Positions 34,147 through 46,272 of a stretch of DNA of 64,000 bases are shown here, piece by piece. The notes below the pieces were generated by a model that was given only the letters and a program-made list of their open reading frames with translations, searched no databases and was not told the DNA's origin. The stretch comes from Capra hircus (lineage: Eukaryota > Chordata > Mammalia > Artiodactyla > Bovidae). Within the stretch, counting starts at the first letter, position 1, and each line of letters begins with the position of its first letter. The DNA lies in NCBI RefSeq assembly GCF_001704415.2, contig NC_030817.1:32003550-32067549 (forward strand), given 5' to 3'. The translations under genes were made by a program, and so were the position numbers.

Positions 34147-36799
34147 TAAATTCATATTTATTGTGTTAAATGTTTTACCGACCTTATAATACTGCTCACT
34201 ATGAGAAAATCATTACAAAGAGCTAAAGCTCTTTTGGTTTGGTGGTGGCTGTTGCTCACATTTGTTAATTAGTTAGTCTGCAATATGACACACAGTAACT
34301 GCATTCTCCCCACACTTTCCTCTATGGAGCCACTGTACAGAAAACCTGTCTTCAATTTGCTGTCACTGCATTTGGCCTTCATGTGAATCAAACTCATCTT
34401 TACAGATTAAGTCCACATCTGTTCATTTTTCATTAACTCATGACACTTGAAGTTACACATCTTGGCTTCAAAGATCATAAAGATATCTGCAACACAGATG
34501 GAAATTTTATGACAGTGATAAAATAGTCATTTGAATGATCCAGAATATACTTATATAATTTTTTAGAGATTTTTTTCATTGACATTAAAGTTCAAAATTC
34601 AATGAATCTCATAGACAACCTAAGTATGACCTCTCTATTCCCACAAGAATGTCACTCCAGAGGTCAGGAACACTGCTACAGATGAAAGGGGACCACTGAA
34701 GAAGTCAGTGTCACAAGCTTTTAAAATCAAATTTATTTTGCTTAAGGAACAAGTGAGCACCAGTTTAGAGGCCTGACAATAGACTGGGGAAAGAAAAGTA
34801 AACACCTGAAAATCAAGGTGGTCTGAATAAAATGAAATGATGGCTTACCAACACAAATGACTAATACACCAACTTGAAATCTAGAGAAGAAAGTTGAAGA
34901 AGCAGGAGGGGTTGAAGGGAGAAAAAAACAAGCCTGATTTCTAGTACTGAAAACTTTCACGGCAGTCTCTCAAAACAAGAGAAATCCACCACTAATAAAT
35001 ATCTGGGAATGTGATTAATCACAAAAATTAGAAGAACACTGAACAGAGTTAGAAGTTCTGAGCTCCTGTTCCAGCTATGTCATTCTGGTGAAAGAACAAT
35101 CTAGTTTATGAAAAGAAGATTCATAGCAGTCTGGCCTTTTAGCTAGAAATTTAAGATGAAAGCAGTATTAAATTCAGTACAAATACTTAATAGGTATCTA
35201 TTACATTTAAGGAAGAACTGGGTAATTTGTACAGTGTTATACAAATATACGTTATCACTTTGTGGCTGATACAATTTTCTCCCCTATTCCTTCTTTTCCT
35301 GGAGCTTGGGGCAACCCAATAATAAAGTAATAGAGGGAAAACTGTGTGTGGAACTCTAGTCTGAGCAGGAGCCAGACACGCTTTTAGTATAATGAGGTAT
35401 AGAATATACACTTGAAAAGAACTTTCATAGACAAGCAGTCTGATTTTCCTTTACAGCTTTTTCCTCTTCCACCACATCCGTAGTACCTGGGCTTGCACTT
35501 GGTCCTGTCAAAGCTCAGAGAGAGGAGGACCATTTATGCCAGAGGCTGTAACAGAAGAGGATAAAGATGCTTTAAAGGAAGAGAACTGGCCACAAGGCCA
35601 AAGAAGCAAGCTGAGGAGGCAGAAAAAGAATGAGGGTAAAGGTCAAAGGGGCATGCTGTCTGCTACTGAGGCATCTGGAGTGTCCATGAGCAGAGGCCCC
35701 ACACCTGTGGGCAGTGCATGGGAACAAGTCAGTGAGGAAAGGAACCCTCTGCACTGGTAGGATAATGTCACTTGAACCTGAGGTGAAGAACTGTGTGAAC
35801 ATTCTTTGGGGAACTGTATTGAGTTTTCTCAGCTGAGGGAAGACTTAGTCCATTTCTTTCATGCCTCCCAGTCACCAGCAGATGCCTGGATTCTGACAGG
35901 AGCAAAGACCAGAAAGCAAATAAGTCACAAGGGATCAATCCCTGGCTGACTGGCGATATAGTCTTTTGACCCTCCCACTCCATCGTACCAAGAAAAGGAA
36001 CACAGTGTTCCCCTTATACTATTACTTCAATTCCACTCCTCAGAGGGAGCATGTTAGGCTATCCCCCAGTAAAGTTCAGAAATCCCTACGCATTGACATA
36101 AGCAAAGAACAAAATGCTTGTTGAGGGAAAGCTGGTCTTAGAATAGCATGATTTATCACTGTTTGATGAGCTTGATCTACATTTTGATTCCTGGCTTTTC
36201 TAAAGTTTTCTGAGACTTTTAACACTAAAAGTAAAATGCAGGTTCTTGGCTACTAAGCCTTGTTAAAGGAAGTATTAAAAGGAACCGTGGTTAAGCTACT
36301 GGTCTTCCATCTCACAGAGGGCAATTCAGCTACATACAAGGACACATTGTGGACTTAAACTCAGATACAGCAGCTTTATAAAGGTGGATTTGAAATCTGC
36401 AAGGGTAGCCAGGGGAACTGAAACACTGGAGAATTTTGAGGCAGGCTCAGAAATCATAATATTTATAAAAAATCTTATGTCACCTTATCCTTTTAGTCCA
36501 AAGGTCATATGATATTATCCTCTAGCAAGAATGTTGTTGGACATCAGAAATGAAACACCAGTATGATCATACTACTTGGCAGGATTTTTTCCAAATATTA
36601 TTAAAACAACATTGTTCTCTTGTTAAGATTGTTAAGACAATTTTTCCAACCCTTAGATATACAACTTAAAGGGCCATTTTGTCTCAATACCTTCCAGGAC
36701 CGCGAGACACTTCCCCCTAACTGCCTCCAGAAAACGGTTCCAGTTTTTCCTCCAGAAATCTAAAAGTACAAAACTTCTGAACACTATCTGTAATAGTTC
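34147..36799. other. Long repeat-poor block
   Basis: About 2.6 kb without a clear repeat; a possible weak MIR near 35035-35100. A 74-codon frame at 35536-35760 (charged, Lys/Glu-rich start) is considered under rejected items. Confidence 0.4.
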
Positions 36800-36945
36800 A
36801 TGAGCACCTTAATCTCGTGAATGCTTAACACCCCTATGAGGCAAGTCACTGGCAAATAATTACTATCCTTTCTCTAAAAGAGAAGACTGAGTTCAGAGAA
36901 GTCGAGTGTGTTGCCAAAATCGCTGAGCAGTTACTGAGATGTGAG
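36800..36945 (-). mobile_element. MIR SINE, minus
   Basis: 'gcttaacacccctatgaggc' and 'gagttcagagaagtcgagtg' match the reverse MIR. Confidence 0.6.
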
Positions 36946-36960
36946 CAGTGCTCATTTTAT

Positions 36961-37143
36961 GCTTCCCAGACTCGGACACGACTGAGCGACTTCCCTTTCA
37001 CTTTTCACTTTCATACACTGGAGAAGGAAATGGCAACCCACTCCAGTTGTTCTTGCCTGGAGAATCCCAGGGACAGGGGAGCCTGGCGGGCTGCTGTCTA
37101 TGGGGTTGCACAGAGTCGGATACGACTGAAGTGACTTTTTGGT
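36961..37143 (+). mobile_element. BovA2-type SINE fragment, plus
   Basis: 'gactgagcgacttccctttc', 'gagaaggaaatggcaaccca', 'gcacagagtcggatacgact'. A 7-bp repeat attttat at 36954-36960 and 37144-37150 is a plausible target duplication. Confidence 0.9.
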
Positions 37144-38690
37144 ATTTTATCTACAGGAATAAATCACACCTCCACCATGGAACTACATGTTAAAAGATCA
37201 CGTGCCACCACAGTGAGAGGAGATAATTTAAGAGTTACCAGTCTTGAAATTGGAAGGTTTGAAATGAACAAAAACATTTCAGATCCTGAAAGATATATGA
37301 AGAAAATCTAAGTGAATCCAATAAATTTAATAGTGTGAGGCTGCTGCTAAGTAATATGCCTCTCACTGTGATGTGCATGTGTATTTCACATCACAGTAAT
37401 GCACTCCCTGAAAAAAAATTATGGATATAATTTTTTTTAATTTTATAAATCAAGTTTTATTTTAAATATCCAAGGAAAACTCACTATTTAAGGAAGGAAC
37501 CCAGTGTAAATCTTTTGTACATGTGTAACCTTTTTGGCAGCGCAAATAATTCCTCTCTCATTTGGGGCTTGTATAGTCTCCAACTCAATACATTTGTGTT
37601 TCCTGATAGCAGGGCTTGCCGAAAGTTTGAATTAATAGGAAAATATTATTTTGTGACAGTTCACTTTTGACAGATGTACAAAGAGTTGAATATATTCATG
37701 AAAGGCTTTTATTTGTACTGTAGGCAATGGATGGGAGTAGCAATTGGTACCAAAGCGACATTCTTTTTTCCTCCTAAACAAAATCTCATAAACACATTTT
37801 TAGACTATGCCCATCTGCTCCCATGGCCTTAAATTGTTAGGCATATCTTATATGCACGGGTTGGCTCTTAGAGAGTTATCTTTTTCACAGATATCTGTCT
37901 AATTGGTAGCAGCTGTTAATCAAGCACATTGTCACAAATCCCGTAGCGTAGCATTCATCCTAAAGGTTTGTTTTTTTTTCACATTTTGAAGGGAAGCCAT
38001 ATGCCTTAGGCAGCATGGAGTGGGGTAGATTTCAAGTAATTATATTGAGTCAAGTAATTTGGCCTGAAATATCTGATGTGAATGTTTATGTTGATCAAAC
38101 TCCCTGGGAAACTGGCAGCTTTTTATCAACACTTTGTGCAGTTCACACATAACCTAAGAGGAAATATCCCTTCAGTGCTCCAGTTACAGGCCCTGGGAAC
38201 AGAGAATTGAAAGGTGGCATACAGAATTTGGAATTTTTGGCTTCAGTAGACTGGGACTTGAATCCATGCTCAATCATTAATTCTTCAAATTACTCAACCA
38301 TCTTATGTGTCTGGATACATGTAACACTGTGCTAGAGGCTGGGATATCAAAGAGAGTAAGGCAGAGTCCTGGCCTCAAAGGCTCCCCTCTATTGGGGAAT
38401 GCACAGCAAGACCAGGCTGATGCTCTAAGACACCCAGACCCAGAGGTTCTTATATCCTCCAAACCTTCTATCCTGAAATCTCTGAGACTTGGTCAAAACT
38501 GCCACAACTTCACAGAGCTAAGGCACCCACCCTTTGGGTCCAGTGCCCACCTCCCAACAGAGACTGTCAGGACTAAATCCATTCATGTTTCTCATCCTTG
38601 TTCTTATCAGTCAACTCCAAGAGTCTAAGCTTCTTGCTCCTTTGATTTATTCTCCAGCCACTGCCTTCACCCCAATGCTCTGTCCTTTCT
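37144..38690. other. Repeat-free block
   Basis: No repeat recognised; 37480-38110 is a candidate conserved non-coding element by appearance only. Frame 38305-38628 (107 codons) shows no domain. Confidence 0.4.
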
Positions 38691-39190
38691 TATCCTCAAA
38701 TTGATACCCTAATCCCTTCCTCCCTTGAGCTTCCCAAGTCCCCACTCTATCATCAGAATACTTTCTAGCACCTTAGCCTCCCCTACAAGTGTTTCCTCTA
38801 CTTCTGTGCATTGACTGAAAGCTGGCTCCCCTCAAGAATACCCACTCCCACATTGTTCCCTCAGATAAGCCTCTTTACCTTCTCAAATAGCTAAGTAGGT
38901 GGTATATTTTTTGCTCCCCAGTGCCATGTCTCACCTTGTGGCAAACTGCATTTTTCAAAGACAGCTATAGCAATATCCACCACTCCGACCATGTAACCTT
39001 GCCTCAAAGAAAGGAATTCCCTCATCCTCAATAAATGTACTTATATCTGCATCATCTTCCTTCCTTCTGATGAAGGAGACATCTCTCCTTCCGAGAAAAC
39101 CCTTCTCTTTGTAGCCGTCTAGTCTCTTCTCATTCCTGCATTTTCAGCTTGCCTGCTCTAATACATCCTTCCAAATACCAATAGCATTTT

Positions 39191-41914
39191 TAAAAATATA
39201 AATTTATTTATTTTAATTGGAGGCTAATTACTTTACAATATTGTACTGGTTTTTCCATACATCAACATGAATCCACCACGGGTGTACACGTGTTCCCTAT
39301 CCTGAACCCCCCTCCCACCTTCCTCCCCATACCATCCCGCTGGGTCATCCCAGTGCACCAGCCCCAAGCATCCTGTATCATGCATGGAACCTGGACTGGT
39401 GATTTGTTTCACATATGATATTATACATGTTTCAATGTCATTCTCCCAAATCTCTGTGCTAATTTCTGTGTGTTAATTTTATATCCACCCTCGCCCTCTC
39501 CCACAGAGTCCAAAAGACTGTTCTATACATCTGTGTCTCTTTTGCTGTCTCACATACAGGGTTATCATTACCATCTTTCTAAATTCCATATATATGCGTT
39601 AGTATACTATATTGGTGTTTTTCTTTCTGGCTTACTTTACTCTGTATAATAGGCTCCAGTTTCATCCACCTCATTAGAACTGATTCAAATGTATTCTTTT
39701 TAATGGCTGAGTAATATTCTATCGTGTATATATACCACAACTTTCTTATCCATTCATCTGCTGATGGACATCTAGGTTGCTTTCCTGTCCTGGCTATTGT
39801 AAACAGTGCTGCGATGAACATTGGGGTACACATGTCTCTTTCAATTCTGGTTTCTTTGGTGTGTATGCCCAGCAGTGGGATTGCTGGGTCATAAGGCAGT
39901 TCTATTTCCAGTTTTTTAAGGAATCTCCATACTGTTCTCCACAGTGGCTGCACTAGTTTGCATTCCCACCAACAGCGCAAGAGGGTTCCCTTTTCTCCAC
40001 ACCCTCTCCAGCATTTATTGCTTGTAGACTTTTGGATAGCAGCCATTCTGACTGGCATGAAACGGTACCTCATTGTGGTCTTGATTTGCACTTCTCTGAT
40101 AATAAGTGATGTTGAGCATTTTTTCATGTGTTTGCTAGCCATCTGTATGTCTTCTTTGGAGAAATGTCTATTTAGTTCTTTGGCCCATTTTTTGATTGGG
40201 TCGTTTATTTTTCTGGAATTGAGCTGCAGGAGTTGCTTGTATATTTTTGAAATTAGTTGTTTGTCAGTTGCTTCATTTGCTATTATTTTCTCCCATTCTG
40301 AAGGTTATCTTTTCACCTTGCTTATAGTTTCCTTTGTTGTGCAGAAGCTTTTAATTTTAATTAGGTTCCATTTGTTTTTGGTTTTTTATTTTGCTTTTAT
40401 TTCCAATATTCCGGGAGGTGGGTCATAGAGGATCCTGCTGTGATTTATGTCAGAGAGTGTTTTGCCTATGTTCTCCTTTGGGAGGTTTATAGTTTCTGGT
40501 CTTATGTTTAGATCTTTAATCCATTTCGAGTTAATTTTTGTGTATGGTGTTAGACAGTGTTTTAGTTTCATTCTTTTACAAGTGGTTGGCCAGTTTTCCC
40601 AGTACCACTTGTTAAAGAGAATGTCTTTTCTCCATTGTGTATAAGAGCCTCCTTTGTCAAAGATAAGGTGTCCATAGGTGCGTGGATTTATCTCTGGGCT
40701 TTCTATTTTGTTCTATTCATTTATATTTCTGTCTTTGTGCCAGTACCATACTGTTTTGATGACTGTGGCTTTGTAGTAGAGCCTGAAGTCAGGCAGGTTG
40801 ATTCCTCCAGTTCCATTCTTCTTTCTCAAGATTGCTTTGGATATTTAAGGTTTTTTTATAAATTATTTGTTCTAGCTCTGTGAAAAATACTGTTGGTAGA
40901 TTGATAGGGATTGCATTGAATCTATAGATTGCTTTGGGTAGTATACTCATTTTCACTATATTGATTCTTCTGATCCATGAACACGGTATATTTCTCCATT
41001 TATTAGTGTCCTCTTTGATTTCTTTCACCAGTGTTTTATAGTTTTCTATATATAGGTCTTTTGTTTCTTTAGGTAGATATATTCCTAAGTATTTTATTCT
41101 TTTCATTGCAATGGTGAATGGAATTGTTTCCTAATTTCTCTATTTTCTCACTATTAGTGTATAGGAATGGAAGGGATTTCTGTGTGTTAATTTTATATCC
41201 TGCAACTTTACTATATTCATTGATTAGCTCTAGTAATTTTCTGGTGGAGTCTTTAGGGTTTTCTATGTAGAGGATCATGTCATCTGCAAACAGTGAGAGT
41301 TTTACTTCTTCTTTTCCAATTTGGATTCCTTTTATTTCGTTTTCTTCTATGATTGCTGTGGCCAAACTTCCAAAACTACATTGATTAGTAGTGGTGAAAG
41401 TGGGTACCCTTGTCTTGTTCCTGACTTTAGGGGAAATGCTTTCAATTTTTCACCACTGAGTATGTTTGCTGTGAGTTTGTCATATATAGCTTTTATTATG
41501 TTGAAGTATGTTCCTTCTATTCCTGCTTTCTGGAGAGGTTTTTTTTTTTTTAATCATAAATGGATGTTGAATTTTGTCAAAGGCTTTCTCTGCATCTATT
41601 GAGATAATCATATGGTTTTTATTTTTCAATTTGTTAATGTGGTGTATTACATTGATTTGTGGATATTGAAGAATCCTTGCATCCCTGGGATAAAGCCCAC
41701 TTGGTCATGGTGTATGACCTTTTTAATGTGTTGTTGGATTCTGATTGCTAGAATTTTGTTACAGATTTTTACATCTATGTTCATCAGTGATATTGGCCTG
41801 TAGTTTTCTTTTTTTGTAGCATCTTTGTCAGGTTTTGGCATTAGATCAAAGAATGAGTGTGGAAGTTTACCTTCCTCTGCAATTTTCTGGAAGAGTTTGA
41901 GTAGGATAGGTGTT
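39191..41914 (-). mobile_element. 5'-truncated L1 LINE with 19-bp TSD, minus
   Basis: 2,724 bp of L1: 3' UTR at the low-coordinate side ('ttggaggctaattactttac' near 39218) and ORF2 truncated within the RT domain at the high side ('gagtaggataggtgtt'). A perfect duplication, caaataccaatagcatttt, lies at 39172-39190 and 41915-41933. The A-rich 3' tail is short. The element is low in decay compared with the L1M pieces elsewhere, so it belongs to the ruminant-era L1 lineage. Confidence 0.96.
39579..41914 (-). pseudogene. L1 ORF2 remnant (RT to C-terminus), broken
   Basis: Minus-strand pieces in several frames. RT N-terminal part at 41647-41841 (ENYRPISLMN). RT catalytic box FADD within 41069-41365, with both aspartates retained. 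Thumb region at 40789-41106 (NIPCSWIRRINIVKMSILPK). C-terminal 187 codons at 39579-40142 ending THIYGI. In the C-terminal cysteine motif the usual histidine is arginine (TTLR-type reading GTLLRCWWEC), caused by one CAC-to-CGC change. The endonuclease domain is absent through truncation. Frameshifts between pieces make it non-functional. Confidence 0.92.
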
Positions 41915-42123
41915 CAAATACCAATAGCATTTTAAAAGTCTCATGCTTTTCTCAACTTAAAAAAAGGTTTCTTGAAGTGCCCTATCTCAAAGACAGCCTC
42001 CCTTCTTAGCCTTGTTTGTCAAGAGTTGTTTATCATTGCTTTTTCCATTTCTTCACTTACTTTCCACTCCTCAGTCTGTCCTGTCTGGTTTTTGTCCTTT
42101 CACTGTACCAAAATAGCACTTAC

Positions 42124-42323
42124 CAAAATAGATAAATGGCAAGGACTTACTATATAGCAGAGGGAACTATATTCAGTATCTTGTAATAACCTATAGTAAT
42201 GGAAAAGAATCTGAAAAAATATGTACAGCCCATGATATATATAACTGAATCACTTTGCTATATACCTGAAACACTGTAAATCAAGTATACTTCAATTTTT
42301 TTTTTAAGTTAGAAAAGCCATAA
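42124..42323 (+). mobile_element. L1 3' fragment with 14-bp TSD, plus
   Basis: 'ggcaaggacttactatatag', 'tcactttgctatatacctga', 'tgtaaatcaagtatacttca'. A perfect duplication, aaaatagcacttac, lies at 42110-42123 and 42324-42337. Confidence 0.85.
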
Positions 42324-42370
42324 AAAATAGCACTTACTGAGGTCAACACAGACCTCTATGGTGGCCATTT

Positions 42371-42879
42371 TAGAAGATATTTTAAAGCCTTTGAGATAAA
42401 CAGCACCAGAGCTAAAGGTATAATTTTAGGAGTGAAAATGAAACTAAGGATCATACAGGGAGAACCCTGAATATAGAGAAAGGGAGAGAGATGAAGAGAG
42501 AGAACACTGAGAAAAGAATCCCAGAGAATGTTGACACATAAAGGAGGATAAGAGCAAGAAGTCTAAAGAAAAGGCTGAGAAGGCACAATTACAAAATAAA
42601 AAGATCCAGTAAAGAGCAATACTATGAAAGCCAAAGGAGGTAAAAATCCCCAGTGGATAATAATACCATGTGTTGTTGCTCACGTATGTTCATGCAATAT
42701 TTTTCATGTTGCCCAAGACAGAAGACCAAGTATTCATGTATGTCTCCTGGATTTAGGAATTCAAAGGTTGATGTGAACTTAAGCACCATAGAATAGTGGG
42801 GGCAAATGCCTAACTAAAGAAAGTAGGAATGGAGACACTCTTTTAAGAAGCTTGCATGTAAAAGAGAGAGATCAGGCAG
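42371..42879. other. Unassigned purine-rich stretch
   Basis: No gene or family recognised. Confidence 0.35.
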
Positions 42880-43045
42880 CAACTAGATTTCTCTGTGCCT
42901 GTTTCCAACTCTGTTAAATAGAGATAGTAATAACTAGCTTGGAGAGTTGTTGTGAGGACTAAATAGGATGAGGCATAGATGGTGTATGGCATGAGGCATA
43001 TGCTCTATAAATAACAGCCATTATTATTAAATGATGAACATGAGA
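42880..43045 (+). mobile_element. MIR SINE, plus
   Basis: 'tgttgtgaggactaaatagg', 'ctctataaataacagccatt' match the MIR 3' half. Confidence 0.75.
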
Positions 43046-43560
43046 AATTGAGTATATTTCTAGGCTGGCAGGAAGAAACTAATGGGGAGGGGTTGTAGAT
43101 ACTGTATATAAGAGAAAAATTATAAACAAAGGGCCTGAGGTCAGACTAAAGATCAAGAAGCTAGGTGAAAAAGTTGTCCTTGACCAAGAAGAAAAAAATC
43201 TCATGGTCCCAGATTGGAGAGAAGGAGAGAGGTACAAATGTGGATATAAAAGTTGTCTCTGGAGGGAAAAGAGCTGTGAAATTGATGGAGTTGATGACTG
43301 AAAACCATGGTGTATCAGGGAAGTAAGTACACCTGATGATACATCTCTCAGGAGAGATGATCTGATGATAGTAAATATGTTGGGGCAAGATGAGGGGTCC
43401 AAGTAGTTGCCACGAAGAATGAGAGATAGTGCCAACCAAAGACAGTGTAAGCAGTTGAACATTGCTGGATGCCTCACTGAAGTTGGAAACCATATATGTG
43501 CATTGGCCCCTCCACTTGTCCAGATGTGTGCTTTCCTCTCATTAGACTAAGTTGATCTAT
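43046..43560. other. Unassigned purine-rich stretch
   Basis: Minus-strand frames of 110-132 codons (43079-43493) overlap in different phases. They reflect low-complexity purine richness, and no domain is visible. Confidence 0.35.
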
Positions 43561-43960
43561 GCATTGACCATCTCCCATCGCAGAAATGTAAGCTCCTTGA
43601 GAGGAGTATCTGTGTTGATCTTGTTCACCACTATATCCAATTGCTGCTGCTGCTGCTGCTAAGTCACTTCAGTCGTGTCCGATTCCATGCGACCCCACAT
43701 GGGATGGGGTCCCCCATCCCTGGGATTCTCCAGGCAAGAACACTGAAGTGGGTTGCCATTTCCTTCTCCAATGCATGAAAGTGAAAGTGAAGTCGCTCAG
43801 TCATGTTCAACTTCTTAGCAACCTCATGGACTACAGTCCACCAGTCTCCTCCATCCATGGGATTTTCCAGGCAAGAGTACTGGAGTGGGGTGCCATTGCC
43901 TTCTCCGTATATCCAATTACTGGCACTCAATAAATTAACTGGGTGCAGAATAAATTAATG
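43561..43960 (+). mobile_element. L2 3' end, plus, split by BovA2
   Basis: 'aatgtaagctccttgagagg', 'cttgttcaccactatatcca' then, after the SINE, 'ctggcactcaataaatta' follow the L2 3' terminus. Confidence 0.75.
43643..43907 (-). mobile_element. BovA2 SINE with 11-bp TSD, minus
   Basis: Dimeric BovA with an (AGC)n tail, seen as CTG repeats at 43643-43660. A perfect duplication, tatatccaatt, lies at 43632-43642 and 43908-43918. Inserted in an L2 tail. Confidence 0.96.
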
Positions 43961-44834
43961 GATATAGAAATGCAAAAGGAGAATCATAAAAGTTTCAAGA
44001 GTTATAGATGTTTAGAATGGAAGCATTAGGATAGGAAAGAATTGAGGCAATATATAAAAAAATTATGGAAAGCACACAAGTGAATCCAAGTCGGGGTTGG
44101 GAATGAAGGATACTCATAAGAAAACTGCTAGACTGAGACAGAATGGCAGTATGTCACAAGGCCAGAAGATATCATGAGTCAAGAAGAAGATTCAGTGGAA
44201 TAAAAGAGCTACAAGATATCGGATTGGCTTTTAAAACTTTAAAAGTGAAGTTGTTACTGAAGATGTGTCTACAATATGTCCAGAGGGTTGAAATATTTTA
44301 AAGGAATGGAGACAGAAGTGAATGGGGCTGAAGGTCAAGGAACAACTATAGAAAAGTTTTAAATTATTTTTCTATCTTTAGGATGATGGAACAGACTGGA
44401 AAAAAGAAAACTGGATATCTCTCTTCCCAGGGTTATCTCTGCCTGTCCCATCTCCCTGGAAGGTAGGAGATATATCATAGTCATTTTAGAACAATGGTTT
44501 GCACATTGATGGAACTTCACTGGAGTGAATAAAAGATAAGGGAGAACTGTCTACTTCCTTTCATTTGTACACACACTATCACTCAAAAACAACTTGATGA
44601 AAATCTGTCTAATTTGTGTTCTGAGTGATGCAAGCCAAATGTTAAAGAAAATAGGAGATTAGCAATTAATTTAGCAGTAGAGATTATATCAATGACAGAT
44701 TACCTCAACTATCAGCTCAATAATTTCTCCTGTTAAATGACTCTTTGTTAAACATGAAAACAATTCAAAATTTAAATTTTACAGATATCTAATCAAGAAG
44801 ATGAACCTGGGATGCAATTTCTCAACCATCAGTG
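43961..44834. other. Unassigned stretch, no gene seen
   Basis: No family recognised. Confidence 0.35.
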
Positions 44835-44990
44835 TTCCTGGCCATCCTCCTCTGTGGTTCAGTTTTCTAACATGCAATAATATATGGGATAATAACAGTC
44901 TCCTCCCTCTAGGATGTTTGAGTGACTAAATGAGATGATATTTATATGTAAAGACTTGGCACACAGTAAAAATTTTAAGACAGTTATAGC
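44835..44990 (+). mobile_element. MIR SINE, plus
   Basis: 'ctgtggttcagttttctaac', 'gtttgagtgactaaatgaga', 'acttggcacacagtaaaaa'. Confidence 0.7.
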
Positions 44991-45202
44991 TAGTTACCCA
45001 TGAAAATGAACCAAACCTTAGGCCTCCTATCAAAACTTCCCTACTCAACCATCCACAGATACAGGAGCTCAAAAGTAACTCTGGCTTCCAGTTAAGATGA
45101 AAGGCAGAAAATATGCATTAACTTCCTTACCCAATCCTACTGAATCACAGTTAAGAAGTATAAGAAGCCATTATTTTCTAAAAGCTCCAAGGATGGGAAG
45201 TA

Positions 45203-45448
45203 TATTAGTCTGCCAGGGCTGCCATAATAAATATCTTAGGTTCGATGGCTTAAACAATAGAAATTTATCTCCTCACTGTTTTGAAGGCTAAAAGTCCAAG
45301 ATTAAGGTGTCAGAAGTGTTGATTTCATCTGAGAGCCTCTATCCTTGGCTTGTAGATAGCCTTCTCATCCCTGTGTCTTAACATGGTTGTCCCTCTGTGT
45401 CTGTCATTGTCTAAATTTCCTCCTCTCATAGACACTAGGCATAACATA
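45203..45448 (-). mobile_element. MaLR LTR fragment, minus
   Basis: 'tattagtctgccagggctgc', 'gcttaaacaatagaaattta', 'gatagccttctcatccctg'. It ends where BovB begins, so it was probably interrupted by that insertion. Confidence 0.75.
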
Positions 45449-45449
45449 C

Positions 45450-46268
45450 TTGTTGTCACTCAGTCATGTCCGAGTCTTTGTGACCCCATGGAGTGCAGCA
45501 CGCCAGGCTTCCCTGTCCTTCACTATTTCCCAGAGCTCACTCAAACTCATGTCCATTGAGTCAGTGGTGCCATCCAACCATCTTGTCCTCTGTCGTCCCC
45601 TTCTCCTCCTGCCCTCAATCTTTCCCAGCATCAGAGTCTTTTCCAGTGTGTCAGCTCTTTGCATCAGGTGGCCAAAGTATCGGAGCTTCAGCTTCAGCAT
45701 CAGTCCTTTCAATGAATAGTCAGGGTTGATTTCCTTTAGGATTGAGTGGTTTCATCTCTTTGAGTTCCAAGGGACTCTCAAGAGTCTTCTCCAACACCAC
45801 AGTTCAAAACCATCAATTCTTCGGCACTCAGCTTTCTTTATGGTCTAACTCTCACATCCATACATGACTACTGGAAAAACCATAGCTTTGACTAGATGGA
45901 CCTTTGACTAGTTGGCAAAGTGATGTCTCTGCTTTTTAATATGCTGTCTAGATTTGTCTTAGTTTTTCTACCAAGGAGTAAGCGTCTTTTAATTTCATGG
46001 CTGCAGTCACCATCTGCAGTGATTTTGGACCCAAGAAAATAAAGTTTGTCACTGTTTTCATTGTTTCCCCACTGTTTCCCAGTGATGGGACTGGATGCCA
46101 TGATCTTTGTTTTCTGAATGTTGAGTTTTAAGCCAGTTTTTTCACTCTCCTGTTTCACTTTCATCAAGAGTCTCTTTAGTTCCTCTTCACTTTCTGCCAT
46201 AAGGGTGGTGTTATCTGCATAACTGAGGTTATTGATATTTCTCCTGGCAATCTTGATTCCAGCATGCA
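45450..46268 (-). mobile_element. RTE-BovB copy, minus (left arm of palindrome)
   Basis: 3' end at 45450 ('tgttgtcactcagtcatgtc') extending through the C-terminal region to the end of the RT domain at 46268. Its 5' end abuts the 5' end of an oppositely oriented BovB. Confidence 0.93.
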
Positions 46269-46272
46269 ACAA
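45892..46272 (-). pseudogene. BovB RT fragment with YADN box
   Basis: A 126-codon minus-strand frame reads GIKIARRNINNLSYADN, then KLNIQKTKIMAS and ITADGDCSHEIKRRLLLG. The RT catalytic box YADD is altered to YADN, which would abolish metal coordination. Endonuclease and finger regions are missing. Confidence 0.88.

Larger units (their letters stand above)
38700..42370 (+). mobile_element. L2-like old repeat hosting two L1 insertions
   Basis: Pyrimidine-rich flanks (38700-39171, 41934-42109, 42338-42370) with phrases such as 'gaggtcaacacagacctcta' recall L2 ORF2 plus strand. The similarity is weak and the family uncertain. The younger L1s at 39191-41914 and 42124-42323 lie inside. Confidence 0.35.

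Noticed and set aside
35536..35760. 74-codon charged frame after a 'ttttcctttacag' splice-acceptor-like motif
   Set aside because: A stop lies between the motif and the frame in at least one phase, there is no donor or homologous domain I recognise, and acceptor-like motifs are common by chance.
40000..40428. Plus-strand 156-codon hydrophobic frame resembling a membrane protein
   Set aside because: Antisense of L1 ORF2; the hydrophobic pattern is a by-product of reading A-rich coding DNA from the other strand.
43079..43493. 110-132-codon minus-strand frames
   Set aside because: Two overlapping phases in purine-rich DNA, without domain or conserved start.
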